Positions 20,405-30,610 of a stretch of DNA of 64,000 bases are shown in pieces (within the stretch, counting starts at the first letter, position 1; each line of letters begins with the position of its first letter). This stretch comes from Bacteroidota bacterium (lineage in GTDB: Bacteria; Bacteroidota; Bacteroidia; Bacteroidales; ML635J-15), in assembly GCA_029558535.1 (NCBI GenBank), contig JAKQEK010000071.1:62001-126000 (forward strand). The letters are read 5' to 3'. The notes below the pieces were generated by a model, which made no database searches, had not been told where the DNA came from, and worked only from the letters and a program-made list of their open reading frames with translations. The position numbers were made by a program, and so were the translations under genes.

Positions 20405-23400
20405 CTATTTACCAACTTTTCTATCATACATTTCAGAATAAACTCCAAATTTTTCAATTATTGCTTCATATAATTCAGTTCTTTGTTTTGACATTGAAAA
20501 CTGCAATACTCTCTGATATGTATAAAGAGAATATTGAAGATCCTGATCACATGATTTCAGTTTTCTTTCGTCAAGACTAAAGAAGAAATCGAGTTCCTGA
20601 CATGTAACTTTAATTATCTCTTTTAAGAAATTATCTCCTTTTTCCAATTCTCCAACTGCATAATATGCGTTTGCATATTCGATGTCAAATAATCCGGGTA
20701 CATACATGGATATAGGCATTATTTCATCACACTTGGTTATAAGTGCTTTAGCTTTAACAGTGTCACCCTCAGCTGCAAATAGAACAGCTAAATCTCTGAA
20801 ATTATCACGTATTCTAACAATTCTAGTAGTACGATTAATGGTATGATCTATTACGATATTCGGATCGTTCATATTGCCCCATCTGAACTTGTTCATAAGG
20901 TTATCATAAAGAATGTCTTTATCAATGCGACCTTTTGAATTCGATTTAATAGGAACAAGTTTGTATGAAAAACCTTCATTCTGGAAATAATCGTTAAGCC
21001 CGAGAGTATTTGAACTTCCAATTGATGTAAAATATATAGGACGTTCCCAATTATTTGTTCTCAATAAATCGAGAGTCATCATCTCATTTTTTACCAGATA
21101 GCTGCGTTTAAGATCGAATTTAATTATTGTTTCTATTTTGTCAGCATCTTCGGGTTTTACAGTTCCATTAGCAATAACCGTTGCAGAATCCACTTTCAAA
21201 TAAATTTTGTTACGATGATATGAAAAAGTTAATTCACCTTCATAAGGGAACGAACTTGCTTCATCATCAGCTATATAATTGAGTAAACTGTCAATAGAGA
21301 TATATCCTTTTTCTTCAGTTCTTTCATGTGGTACGTAGTACAATACATCTCTTACTGAAGGCTCATAGTCAGGTCTTTCAAGTGTTAGAGGCATAGGTGC
21401 AGCGTCATAGCTTGCATGTTTCATTTGGTCAACATACCAATCAGATGCAAAATAAGGCAAACAACACACTTTAACATCAGGCCTTACACCTTCGACTTCT
21501 TGAGCATACCAAATAGGAAAAGTATCATTATCTCCATAAGTAAATAATATTGCATTTGGAGCACAGGATATTAAATAGTTATATGCAAAATCCCTTGCTA
21601 TGAATCTGTTACTTCTGTTATGATCGTCCCAATTTTCTTTTGCCATCAAATAAGGAACAGGAATACAAATAAGTGTTGCCACTGCAGATGCTATCACAGC
21701 AGGAGAAAATTTACGTAAAAGTTCATAAATACCAATTACGCTTAATCCAATCCAAATAGCAAAAGCATAGAATGAGCCGGCATAGGCGTAATCTCGTTCA
21801 CGAGGTTGCTGGGGAGTTTGATTAAGATAAACAACAATTGCCAAGCCTGTCAGAATAAATAATAAACACACTATCCACCAGTCTTTCAAGTGTTTGAACA
21901 GCTGATAACCCAAACCAATTAGCCCAAGCAATAACGGTAACATATAATATCTGTTATTTGCTTTATTTGCCTTTAAATAATCCGGCATTTTTTCCTGATC
22001 TCCCAATCTTCCGTTATCAATAGAGCTTATGCCGGAAATCCAGTTGCCGTGTATTACGCTTCCACCTCCTTGAATATCATTCTGTCGTCCGGCAAAATTC
22101 CACATAAAATAACGCCAGTACATCCAATTTAACTGATAATTTACAAAGAACTTGATGTTATTTGTAAACTTAGGTTTTGTCTGAGATGCCTTAAAACCTC
22201 CGTAATTTTTATATACCTCTATATGTTGTGGATCAGGACTGTACATTCTTGGAAAAATTGTACAATCGTCTTTTCTATATACTGTTTTTGGCTTATAGCT
22301 GACTATTTCATATTTTCCGTTTCTCTTTACATATACAGGAGTCGTTTTGTCGTATTTTTCAGGTACTGCATCAAAATACTGACCGTACATCAGAGGTCTG
22401 TCGCCGTATTGCTCTCTGTTTAGGTAATATAAAAGATTAAATACATCGTCAGGGTTGTTTTGGTCCATTGGAGGATTTGCATTCGATCTAATTACAATCA
22501 AAGCATAACTTGAATAACCTATCATTATCATTGTGAATGAAATCATTATTAAGTTGAGCAGGACTTTTTGCTTTTTTACGAGCATAACAACTCCAAACAC
22601 AAATCCAGCCAAAAATAGTAAATTCATTAAAATATTACCCGACATAAAAGGAGCTCCAATAAGTATCAGGGCAATGGAAGTAATTATAATGTTCAATATT
22701 TTACTCTCTGAAAAATGAGACATATAAACACTTAGTCCCAAAAATCCAAAACATAAGACTGACCACACAAATAAACCACTATTATATGGCATTCCCATGT
22801 AGTTAACAAAGAATAACTCAAGTTTTGAAGCAATAATAGCTACCCCGGGAATAATGCCCCACATTATCATTGCTACAATGAGCAAAGAAATTGCAACAGT
22901 AATTATAAATCCTTTAATATTAGGTGTGAATTTCTTGTAATATATAACAAATGCGATTGCCGGAATTGTAAGTAAATTTAATAAATGCACACCTATTGAC
23001 ATACCTACAAGAAGTGAAATTAGCAATATCCATCTTGCAGCCTTAGTATCGTCAGTAGTGTCACTCCATTTTAGAATTGCCCAAAAGACAATTGCAGTAA
23101 AAAATGAGGAAAATGCATATACTTCGCCTTCTACAGCCGAGAACCAGAAAGTGTCAGAAAAAGTGTATGCTAATGCACCTACCATACTTGCACCTATTAT
23201 GGCAATTGTTTTTCCAAGATTATAGTTTCCATCAGGAGCAATCATTCTTTTTGCAAAATATGCTATTGACCAATACAAAAACAAGATTGTAAATGCACTT
23301 ACTACACCTGAAAATGCATTAACCATTAGTGCAACTTGCTCAGGACCTGAAGCAAACATTGTAAAAAATCTGGCTATTATCATAAAGAAAGGAGCTCCTG

Positions 23401-23560
23401 GAGGGTGCCCAACCTGCAACTTGTATGATGATGATATAAACTCACCACAATCCCAGAAACTTACGGTAGGTTCCAAAGTCATCATATAAACAACTGTCGC
23501 TATGATAAATGCTAACCACCCAAAACCGTAATCCAGTCTTTTAAATAGTTTTTCTGTCAT
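20405..23560 (-). CDS. DUF2723 family multi-pass membrane protein (TMEM260-like)
   Basis: A 1051-residue protein. About a dozen membrane helices fill residues 10-360 and 540-640, separated and followed by large soluble parts. The N-terminal motif LEPTVSFWDCGEF followed by LQVGHPPGAPFF marks DUF2723, a GT-C-like fold related to human TMEM260, which is a protein O-mannosyltransferase. The acidic WDCGEF loop is the probable catalytic site. A lipid-linked sugar donor and an extracytoplasmic acceptor are therefore expected, but both are inference. The C-terminal 250 residues include helices of TPR character (AEGDTVKAKALITKCDEIMP, YAVGELEKGDNFLKEII). It is a single-gene unit with its own terminator. 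Confidence 0.85.
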   Translation of the reverse strand: MTEKLFKRLDYGFGWLAFIIATVVYMMTLEPTVSFWDCGEFISSSYKLQVGHPPGAPFFMIIARFFTMFASGPEQVALMVNAFSGVVSAFTILFLYWSIAYFAKRMIAPDGNYNLGKTIAIIGASMVGALAYTFSDTFWFSAVEGEVYAFSSFFTAIVFWAILKWSDTTDDTKAARWILLISLLVGMSIGVHLLNLLTIPAIAFVIYYKKFTPNIKGFIITVAISLLIVAMIMWGIIPGVAIIASKLELFFVNYMGMPYNSGLFVWSVLCFGFLGLSVYMSHFSESKILNIIITSIALILIGAPFMSGNILMNLLFLAGFVFGVVMLVKKQKVLLNLIMISFTMIMIGYSSYALIVIRSNANPPMDQNNPDDVFNLLYYLNREQYGDRPLMYGQYFDAVPEKYDKTTPVYVKRNGKYEIVSYKPKTVYRKDDCTIFPRMYSPDPQHIEVYKNYGGFKASQTKPKFTNNIKFFVNYQLNWMYWRYFMWNFAGRQNDIQGGGSVIHGNWISGISSIDNGRLGDQEKMPDYLKANKANNRYYMLPLLLGLIGLGYQLFKHLKDWWIVCLLFILTGLAIVVYLNQTPQQPRERDYAYAGSFYAFAIWIGLSVIGIYELLRKFSPAVIASAVATLICIPVPYLMAKENWDDHNRSNRFIARDFAYNYLISCAPNAILFTYGDNDTFPIWYAQEVEGVRPDVKVCCLPYFASDWYVDQMKHASYDAAPMPLTLERPDYEPSVRDVLYYVPHERTEEKGYISIDSLLNYIADDEASSFPYEGELTFSYHRNKIYLKVDSATVIANGTVKPEDADKIETIIKFDLKRSYLVKNEMMTLDLLRTNNWERPIYFTSIGSSNTLGLNDYFQNEGFSYKLVPIKSNSKGRIDKDILYDNLMNKFRWGNMNDPNIVIDHTINRTTRIVRIRDNFRDLAVLFAAEGDTVKAKALITKCDEIMPISMYVPGLFDIEYANAYYAVGELEKGDNFLKEIIKVTCQELDFFFSLDERKLKSCDQDLQYSLYTYQRVLQFSMSKQRTELYEAIIEKFGVYSEMYDRKVGK

Positions 23561-23653
23561 AATTTCTTGTTTAATTTTTTTGAAAGCGTAAAAATAACAT
23601 AATTATTATATTTAAGAAAGAAAAATTGCTTATTGATTTGTTAATGATGTGTC

Positions 23654-23688
23654 AAAAAAAAAGACCACAATTCATTTTGTGGTCTTTT
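23654..23688 (-). terminator. Rho-independent terminator after the repeat-bearing T9SS gene
   Basis: AAAAGACCACAA and TTGTGGTCTTTT form a perfect 12-base stem around a 6-base loop, with a T run on the minus strand. Confidence 0.9.
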
Positions 23689-23707
23689 ATAATTGTTAGT
23701 TTGAGTT

Positions 23708-26700
23708 TTATTCTTTTACAAATGGAATTAGAGTAGTTTTATCATTATTGTAAACTCTTACAAAATATTTACCGGCTGCAATATCTTTCACATCAATTGT
23801 AATTACATCGTCTGTATTGATATTGGAGTAAATAATCTGACCATTATTATTAATCAGTTCGTATCTATCAGCGTTTGTTCCACTAATATATAATAAATCA
23901 GATGCAGGGTTAGGATATATGTTGAAGTTATTATCCTCAAAAGCTTCAATATCAGTTGTTAGATCGATAAATGTTCCATATTCAGAACTGCTACATTCAT
24001 TTGTTACAGTTAATAATACATAGTAAGAGTCGGCAGTTGTGTAAGTAAATACAGGATTCTCAGCTGTTGATGTTGATGGCCAGAAATCGTTATCACCAAA
24101 ATTCCATTCGTATGTATCTGCATTTTCAGATTCGTTAATAAACGTTACTTCTAAGCCATTAACTGTATATGAGAATTCTGCATTTGGCATAGTATTACAA
24201 TCATAAATACTGATTAGGTCAATCGCAACTCCTTCTGTATTACTCATAGCAAAAGAACCATTGTTAAAAACGAAACGTAATTTAACGCTGCTATGTCCTG
24301 CAAGTTCTGGAATATTAGTTGCTACTTCAATCCAACCGGCAGATGAACCACTCCAGGTTCCAAAAGCAATAATGCCTGTTCCGTACCAATTTGTTGATGT
24401 TGTTCCGGCTTGTACAGTGTCCCAACTTGTTCCGTCTAATGAATATTCGAGGAAAAAGTCAGCAAAGAACATTGTGTTTTCATATTGTACTAAAGCTGAA
24501 AATTTAGGATTAACAAATCCAGTAAAATCAAAACAGGGAGATTCGAGATAAGATAATTCTGCCATGTCGTTATATCCATCTGCATTTGTTACCCATGAAT
24601 AATCTCCATCGCCTGCACTATTAATTAATGAATAAGCTGGTGTAGCAAGTTCCATTGTTGAGTTTGTTCCATAAGCGAACCATCCTGCAGGTCCGGCTTC
24701 AAAGGATTCTTCATAATCATTGGCATCAATAGTGTTTTGTGAAACAATTAATTCTTCATATTCATCATTAGTGTCATCTTCATCACCTACATGAATTGTC
24801 TTGGCAACAAATTGATAATTACCGGCGACTGTCATATCACAAGTAGCATTGAAAGTAAACATATATGTTCCGCCTGGCTGTATTGCACTACTAATAATTT
24901 CAGGAGTTGTAAGCCATGTAACACCCCCATCAATAGAATAATCAACAGGTACATTACTTTGTGGTTGTACTCCGTAATTTGTAACTACTATGCTAACATT
25001 TTCATCAGCAGACATACCGCAACTGCTTACAGGGAAAAGAATGTCAGAAACGCCAACATCATTCAATACAGATTCTTTAATTGTAAAATCATCGAAACCT
25101 ATACCATTTGCTTCTAAAAATCCACTAGTATAATTTAAACGAAATCTTACATCAGTCATTGTTGCCAGATCAGGCATTTGTGCTGAAATGGTTTGCCAAC
25201 CGGTTGTTGCTGCGAATGTGTAAACCGTAATAGTCCAAGTAGCTCCACCATCAACAGATGCCTCTATGCTGCCTGAATTTCCAAATGCTGAAAAGTTTAC
25301 CCAAATTTTAGCCTCCATTTTTGGCAAATACAAAGAAGATAAGTCGTAACAAGGACTTACAATATAAGATGTTTCGTTAGTATTTGTGTTACCTGCCAGA
25401 TTAGTTACCCAGCAATTGTCACCGGATGCAGCTGAATTTATTACAAGTCCAGGTATTGTTTCATCAGGATTTCCATAAGCCCATGAAGAAGCTGTTCCAC
25501 CTGAAAACCAATAGCCGTTTCCACTTTCAAAATCTTCGGTATGAGGAAAGCTGCTATACTGTGGAAAGTTTGTAAAATCATAAGAATATTCATCATTTGT
25601 ATTATCTTCATCACCGGCGTGTGAAGTTTTAACAAGAATATTGTGTAACCCTACTGTGCTAAAATCACCGGTAGCAGTAAATTGATACGAATAACTTTCT
25701 CCCGATTCAATTGTTGTTTCAGCTGTTTCAGGAACTGCAAGCCATGTAGTACCACCGTCAGTTGAAAAATCTACGACAATATCAGTTTGAGCTTGTGCTC
25801 CGTAATTTGTTATTTCTGCTATGATTATTTCAGCACTGCCTAATCCACATTTGCTAACCGGTGCAGTAACTGCTGAAATACCAACATCGTTTAATACAGA
25901 TTCTTTAATAGTAAAATCATCAATTCCAATACCATTGGCAACCAAAAATCCACCCGTATAGTTAATTCTAAATCTTACATCTGTCATGCCAACAAGGTCG
26001 GGCATTTGTGCAGAGATTGTTTGCCAACCTGTTGTAGCAGCTAAAGTATAGACCGGAATATCCCAGGTTGTTCCACCATCTATAGAAGCCACAATGCTAC
26101 CACTATTTCCCATAGCAGAAAAGTTTACCCACACGTTTACTTCAAGTTTAGGTAAAAACAGAGATGTTAAATCATAACACGGACTTACAATATATGAAGT
26201 TTCATTAGTATTTGTATTTCCGGCGAGATTTGTTACCCAGCAATTGTCACCAGAAGCAGCTGTATTTATAATTAGTCCTGATGTAGCCTCATCGGGATCT
26301 CCATAAGCCCATGAAGAAGCTGTTCCTCCTGCGTACCAATAACCATGTCCTCCTTCAAAATCTTCGGTAAACGGAAAACTGTCATATTTTGGTAGTCTAA
26401 CTCTGGTAACGCTCATTTCGTCGTTTTCTGTGTTTTCATCACCGGTTAAAGTTAGTGTTACTATAATTTCATATTCACCAACAGTTGGGAAGTTTACGGC
26501 ATCTGTAAATTCAAAATCAGCTGTTTCGCCAGGGTTAATGGTCTCGGTATATGTTTCGATAACAGCAGGTCCGCCATTAAGAGTATAACTTACTTCGAAT
26601 CCAGTTGCAGCCTGCAAACCATTATTAATAATACTGCATCCCAGAGTAGATTCTTCAAGTCCACACGAAGATGGATCAACTAAAATAGATACAATAGCTA

Positions 26701-27208
26701 CATCATAATCAGCATTTTTAGTTATCTGGATATCAAAATTAACATTTGTTTCATCACCCAAAGCAGTATTTGCTGAACTTACAATAATATAATAAGTAAT
26801 GCCTGAAGTTAAATCAACATTTGTAACACTTGGATTAGATGCTGCGACAGCAGAAGCAACACAGTTTGCACCCGGATCATCAGGGCAAGCATCTGTAATA
26901 AATAATCCTACGTTTGCAAATGGAATAATACTCCCTGTTACAATTGCAGTATTTAGCAAAGCAACATTTATCTGCATATCAGCAGCAGGAGTAAAGGCGA
27001 AAACATAGTCTTCGTTAACCATAGCTGCAGAACCACAGGCATCATCTGCATCGTAGTCGTTAAGTGTCCCTGTTGTTGTTAAGCCTGTAGAAGAGAAAGG
27101 AATTGCAGAAATTTCATCTGCGGAACTACAGTCATTTTGGCTAAAAACCGATGTGACTAATAGTGACATAATTGTCAGCAAAGCAAAAATTGATAATAGT
27201 CGTTTCAT
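23708..27208 (-). CDS. Large T9SS cargo protein with three tandem sandwich/CARDB units, PKD and sorting domain
   Basis: A 1166-residue surface or secreted protein. Start chosen at 27208 (MKRLLSIFALLTIMSLLVTSVFSQ), a clean signal peptide; 13 upstream in-frame codons would only mask it, and the -7 element sits at 27245-27252. An N-terminal beta domain (CSSADEISAIPFSS) is followed by a CARDB-like module and then units of a jelly-roll-like domain (TEDFE, SSWAYG, SPCYDL, DDFTIKESVLNDVG) each with a CARDB-like module. Two units are very alike at protein and DNA level with an 828-base period; a third is diverged. A PKD domain (YEWNFGDN) and a T9SS type A sorting domain (IYPNPASDLLYISG, AAGKYFVRVYN) end it. 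No catalytic domain is seen, so adhesion or a matrix role is likely. Confidence 0.88.
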   Translation of the reverse strand: MKRLLSIFALLTIMSLLVTSVFSQNDCSSADEISAIPFSSTGLTTTGTLNDYDADDACGSAAMVNEDYVFAFTPAADMQINVALLNTAIVTGSIIPFANVGLFITDACPDDPGANCVASAVAASNPSVTNVDLTSGITYYIIVSSANTALGDETNVNFDIQITKNADYDVAIVSILVDPSSCGLEESTLGCSIINNGLQAATGFEVSYTLNGGPAVIETYTETINPGETADFEFTDAVNFPTVGEYEIIVTLTLTGDENTENDEMSVTRVRLPKYDSFPFTEDFEGGHGYWYAGGTASSWAYGDPDEATSGLIINTAASGDNCWVTNLAGNTNTNETSYIVSPCYDLTSLFLPKLEVNVWVNFSAMGNSGSIVASIDGGTTWDIPVYTLAATTGWQTISAQMPDLVGMTDVRFRINYTGGFLVANGIGIDDFTIKESVLNDVGISAVTAPVSKCGLGSAEIIIAEITNYGAQAQTDIVVDFSTDGGTTWLAVPETAETTIESGESYSYQFTATGDFSTVGLHNILVKTSHAGDEDNTNDEYSYDFTNFPQYSSFPHTEDFESGNGYWFSGGTASSWAYGNPDETIPGLVINSAASGDNCWVTNLAGNTNTNETSYIVSPCYDLSSLYLPKMEAKIWVNFSAFGNSGSIEASVDGGATWTITVYTFAATTGWQTISAQMPDLATMTDVRFRLNYTSGFLEANGIGFDDFTIKESVLNDVGVSDILFPVSSCGMSADENVSIVVTNYGVQPQSNVPVDYSIDGGVTWLTTPEIISSAIQPGGTYMFTFNATCDMTVAGNYQFVAKTIHVGDEDDTNDEYEELIVSQNTIDANDYEESFEAGPAGWFAYGTNSTMELATPAYSLINSAGDGDYSWVTNADGYNDMAELSYLESPCFDFTGFVNPKFSALVQYENTMFFADFFLEYSLDGTSWDTVQAGTTSTNWYGTGIIAFGTWSGSSAGWIEVATNIPELAGHSSVKLRFVFNNGSFAMSNTEGVAIDLISIYDCNTMPNAEFSYTVNGLEVTFINESENADTYEWNFGDNDFWPSTSTAENPVFTYTTADSYYVLLTVTNECSSSEYGTFIDLTTDIEAFEDNNFNIYPNPASDLLYISGTNADRYELINNNGQIIYSNINTDDVITIDVKDIAAGKYFVRVYNNDKTTLIPFVKE
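25040..26400 (-). repeat. 828-base intragenic tandem repeat in the T9SS cargo gene
   Basis: The segment around 25473 (CCATAAGCCCATGAAGAAGC) recurs at 26301, and long stretches on either side match in order, giving a period of 828 bases or 276 codons. The repeats keep frame and encode the jelly-roll plus CARDB-like unit. Confidence 0.8.
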
Positions 27209-27244
27209 ACTTATTTTATTTAAAGTTAAACTTATAAAAGTCCT

Positions 27245-27252
27245 CAAATGTA
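27245..27252 (-). promoter_or_regulatory. Bacteroidota -7 element of the T9SS cargo gene
   Basis: On the minus strand TACATTTG matches TAnnTTTG. It lies 36 bases upstream of the ATG at 27208 and overlaps the longer open frame's start at 27247, which supports the shorter start. Confidence 0.55.
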
Positions 27253-27264
27253 TAATAATTAATT

Positions 27265-27297
27265 AAAAAAAGCCATCACTAATGATGGCTTTTTTTT
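27265..27297. terminator. Rho-independent terminator after the POT transporter gene
   Basis: AAAAAGCCATCA, a short loop, then TGATGGCTTTTTTT. It has T runs on both strands; its position between two leftward genes makes it the end of the POT transcript. Confidence 0.9.
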
Positions 27298-27324
27298 AAC
27301 AAATTATAAAACTATTTAAAAATA

Positions 27325-28941
27325 CTATTTAGCAACTTTTTCGAGCCATTTAACCATTAACAGCATTACTAACATTGAGAGAGAGCAAACAACTGCAAAC
27401 ACCAGCCAGCAACTCCAAAGTGGAACAGAGGTATAGAGTAGTCCTCCAATGAATAAAATTGAATTTCCGATTGCAGTAGCTGCGAGCCAAGCTCCTTGCA
27501 TCAAACCCTGAAGGTGAGGTGGAGCAACCTTTGAAACAAATGATAATCCAAGAGGTGAAATAAATAACTCGGCAACAGTTAGGATGAAGTACAGACCAAT
27601 CATCACCCAAGGTGTTAATTTCATAGCTTGAAGATCTCCTGCTGTCATTGATGAAAGAGCAGACTTATCAGGAAGAACCATAGAAACAATGAGTAGGAAA
27701 ACATAAGCTAATGCTGCAATTCCCATACCTATAGCAATCTTTTTTGGAGTTGAAGGTTCTTTATCTTTTTTACGCATACTTCCAAACAGCCACATAATAA
27801 TAGGAGTGAGAAAAACTACAAAGAATGGATTAACAGCTTGAAAAATCTCAGCACCTTTAAGCGATGTAAAACCTAAATTAATGTTGATTAAATCTAAGTT
27901 AATGTAATCTCTTGCAAAATAGGTAAGAGAATAACCATTTTGGTGAAACGAAAACCAGAAAAAGATTACAATTCCGAATACTGCAAATAATGCGTATATT
28001 CTCTGTTTAATTTCAGATGCAGCCATTTTTACTTCTTCTTTTGAGATGGTATTTTTGTCATTGACATCTGATATTGTCTTTTTAGCAGCAGGGTCAGGAA
28101 ATTTTTTCTTATTAACTATATAAATAATAAAAGAAATACAAAGTGCGAATATTGTTGCAATGAAAGCAAATTGAAATCCTTTATTAAATACATCAAGATA
28201 TTGATTACTAAAAGCTAACAAATCTGTAACAGGAGTTTTATCTAAGACAACCTCAGAAGCATAAGTAGTCAGGTTATTTAATTCTTCAACACTCATTGAT
28301 GCCTGATCACCTATAAATTTATGAGCCAATTCAGGTAATTGAGCATTATAGTCAAATCCATTAAATTTAAGCCACCAGTTTCTAACTGCAATAGCAATAA
28401 AAGGAGCAAAGAATCCGCCAACATTGATAAACATATAAAATAGCTGATATCCGGCATCTCTCATATCTCTTTTTGGTTTGCCATTTTCATCAACGCCAAA
28501 CTTATTTGCAATAAAATCCTTATATTCTTTATTGTCATACATTTGACCTACTATTGCCTGAAGATTACCTTTGAAAAGACCGTTACCGAAAGCTATTACA
28601 AAAAGACCAACGCAGGTTAAACCTAAATATAATGCAAAATTAGGTACTGGAGTTGGAGTAGGAATTGCAATGATAACATATCCTAAAGCCATAAGAATTA
28701 AGCCCAACATAATAGTGCGTTTATAGTTTCTTGTTCGGTCTGCTATTAGTCCACCAACAAGTGCCAATACATAAATTGAAGCATAAAAAATAGAATATAT
28801 GTATCCTGTCGAGGTTTCAGATAAACCAAATTTTGACGAGATGAACAATGTTAGAATTGCCATCATAATGTAAAATCCAAACCTTTCGCCCATATTAGTC
28901 AGAGCTGCTGCTAGTAATCCTTTCGGGTGATTTTTAAACAT
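27325..28941 (-). CDS. POT/PTR2 family proton-dependent peptide transporter
   Basis: A 538-residue inner-membrane transporter with 12-14 helices of the major facilitator fold that imports di- and tripeptides with protons. The N-terminus reads LTNMGERFGFY, the POT ExxER motif with Asn at the first Glu position; as I recall, NMGERFGYY is common in Bacteroidota members. GGLIADR at about 62-68 is the MFS loop 2-3 signature, and LFISPLGLSFVSKVAP near the C-terminus is the PTR2 signature region. A soluble stretch of about 70 residues (190-260) is inserted before the middle helices. It is a single gene with its own promoter and terminator. Confidence 0.92.
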   Translation of the reverse strand: MFKNHPKGLLAAALTNMGERFGFYIMMAILTLFISSKFGLSETSTGYIYSIFYASIYVLALVGGLIADRTRNYKRTIMLGLILMALGYVIIAIPTPTPVPNFALYLGLTCVGLFVIAFGNGLFKGNLQAIVGQMYDNKEYKDFIANKFGVDENGKPKRDMRDAGYQLFYMFINVGGFFAPFIAIAVRNWWLKFNGFDYNAQLPELAHKFIGDQASMSVEELNNLTTYASEVVLDKTPVTDLLAFSNQYLDVFNKGFQFAFIATIFALCISFIIYIVNKKKFPDPAAKKTISDVNDKNTISKEEVKMAASEIKQRIYALFAVFGIVIFFWFSFHQNGYSLTYFARDYINLDLININLGFTSLKGAEIFQAVNPFFVVFLTPIIMWLFGSMRKKDKEPSTPKKIAIGMGIAALAYVFLLIVSMVLPDKSALSSMTAGDLQAMKLTPWVMIGLYFILTVAELFISPLGLSFVSKVAPPHLQGLMQGAWLAATAIGNSILFIGGLLYTSVPLWSCWLVFAVVCSLSMLVMLLMVKWLEKVAK

Positions 28942-28984
28942 AATTTTTATTTTTAATTATTAATACTATTTATTTATCGCTTCG

Positions 28985-28992
28985 CAAATATA
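28985..28992 (-). promoter_or_regulatory. Bacteroidota -7 element of the POT gene
   Basis: On the minus strand TATATTTG matches TAnnTTTG, 43 bases before the ATG at 28941. Confidence 0.5.
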
Positions 28993-29035
28993 GAAATCTT
29001 TTTTTAATTCAAGCTGAATTATCAAATTTTAAGGA

Positions 29036-29043
29036 TATTTTTG
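29036..29043 (+). promoter_or_regulatory. Bacteroidota -7 element of nnr
   Basis: TATTTTTG matches TAnnTTTG, 13 bases before the ATG at 29057, so the leader would be very short. Confidence 0.5.
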
Positions 29044-29056
29044 TGTAAAAAACAAA

Positions 29057-30559
29057 ATGGTAAAAATATTTACTTCTTCTCAAGTTAGAGATATAGATAA
29101 ATACACTATTGATAATGAGCCGGTTGAGTCAATTGAGCTTATGGAACGTGCAGCACAGGAATTATTCTTAAGTATCTATTCAAACATAGGTTTTAAGGAT
29201 AATAAATTTGTTATTATTGCTGGTTGTGGAAATAATGGTGGTGATGGGTTGGCAATTGCAAGATTAATGTATCAGCAATCAATAGATTTTGAAGCATATT
29301 TCTGTGCTTTTTCAGAAAATATTAGCAAAGATTGTAGTACAAATCTTCAGAGGTTAAAAGAAAAATGTTCAGATAAGATTAAAATTATATCCCGAGCAGA
29401 TCAATTAGTAATTTCCAAAAATACACTTATCATCGATTGTTTATTTGGGAGTGGACTTACAAGACCTGTTAATGGTCAATTTGCTGCTATTATAGAAAAA
29501 ATAAATAAATCTGAAAATACTGTAATAGCAATTGATATTCCATCCGGTCTATTTGGTGAGGACAATACTAATAATGATGGTACAATTATTAATGCGGATT
29601 ATACTTTTACGATTCAATTTCCACCCTTATCGTCTTTATTTGCCGAGAATGATAAATATTATGGTAAGCTGGTTGTTGTTCCTATAGGATTAAGCCAAAT
29701 TGCAATTGATGAAACAGAAACTGAATTTTTTATAACAGAGGCTAATGATATCATAAGTGTTATAAAGAAAAGGAATCGTTTTGATCATAAGGGTGTTTTT
29801 GGTCACGCACTAATAATTGCAGGTCAATTTAGTAGGGCAGGTGCTGCTGTGTTAGCATCAAAAGCCTGTTTAAGAAGTGGAGTTGGACTATTGACTGTGC
29901 ATGTTCCACAAAAAATTTCAGATATAATGCAAATATCTGTACCTGAAGCAATGCTTGAAGTGGATTCTTGTGATACAGTTTTTTCAGATATCAAGAATTT
30001 CGAAAAATATTCAGCAATTGGAATAGGACCCGGCTTAGGTACTGATACGAAAACTGTAAGTGCTTTTTTAAACTTAATTAAAAATACAAATTTACCTCTT
30101 GTTATTGATGCGGATGGTTTAAATATTTTGTCAGAAGTTAAGAATATTAAAAAGATATTGAAACCCGGAACCATTTTGACTCCTCATCCAAAAGAGTTTG
30201 AAAGATTATTCGGTAAATTTGGAAATTCATATCTAAGAGTTAAATTTATGCAACAATTTTCAGCAGAAACAGGGGTAATCATTATACTTAAAGGTGGATA
30301 TACTACTATTTCATTGCCCGATAAAAGAGTTTTCTTTAACATTGGTGGAAATCCAGGTATGGCTACAGGTGGGAGTGGAGATGTCCTGACAGGAATAATT
30401 GCTTCATTCCTGGCTCAATCATATACTCCAGCAGCAGCAGCATTGTCAGGTGTTTTTATACATTCAAAGGCAGGAGATTTAGCTGCCGAAAAGTATGGAC
30501 TGATATCAATGATTGCTTCTGATTTAGTGGATTGTTTGCCAGATGCTTTTAAGTTTTAA
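29057..30559 (+). CDS. nnr: Bifunctional NAD(P)H-hydrate epimerase / ADP-dependent NAD(P)H-hydrate dehydratase
   Basis: Repairs hydrated NAD(P)H. The N-terminal YjeF_N domain (1-210) interconverts the R and S hydrates (CGNNGGDGLAIARLM, IDIPSGLFGED). The C-terminal ribokinase-like domain (225-500) dehydrates the S form using ADP: GIGPGLGTD, DADGLNIL, LTPHPKEFERL and the anion-hole motif GGSGDVLTGIIASFLAQ are all present. The 500-residue length is normal for the fused bacterial enzyme. It is followed after 51 bases by the DUF4831 gene on the same strand. Confidence 0.96.
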   Translation: MVKIFTSSQVRDIDKYTIDNEPVESIELMERAAQELFLSIYSNIGFKDNKFVIIAGCGNNGGDGLAIARLMYQQSIDFEAYFCAFSENISKDCSTNLQRLKEKCSDKIKIISRADQLVISKNTLIIDCLFGSGLTRPVNGQFAAIIEKINKSENTVIAIDIPSGLFGEDNTNNDGTIINADYTFTIQFPPLSSLFAENDKYYGKLVVVPIGLSQIAIDETETEFFITEANDIISVIKKRNRFDHKGVFGHALIIAGQFSRAGAAVLASKACLRSGVGLLTVHVPQKISDIMQISVPEAMLEVDSCDTVFSDIKNFEKYSAIGIGPGLGTDTKTVSAFLNLIKNTNLPLVIDADGLNILSEVKNIKKILKPGTILTPHPKEFERLFGKFGNSYLRVKFMQQFSAETGVIIILKGGYTTISLPDKRVFFNIGGNPGMATGGSGDVLTGIIASFLAQSYTPAAAALSGVFIHSKAGDLAAEKYGLISMIASDLVDCLPDAFKF

Positions 30560-30610
30560 CGAAATTTTTTATTCATCAATAATTATTTCTTATTTTCGCA
30601 AAAAAAAACT

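Noticed and set aside
24791..25117. Plus-strand open frame inside the T9SS cargo gene
   Set aside because: Antisense to a repeat-rich coding region and Cys/Ile-rich without any domain.
23708..28941. Polysaccharide utilisation or secretion gene cluster
   Set aside because: DUF2723, T9SS cargo and POT genes are each separated by strong terminators and no SusC/SusD pair or por/gld gene is present.
28941..29057. Possible loss of function of the POT transporter because the first Glu of ExxER is Asn
   Set aside because: NMGERFGYY-like sequences are, as far as I recall, normal in Bacteroidota members, so I treat it as a subfamily trait.
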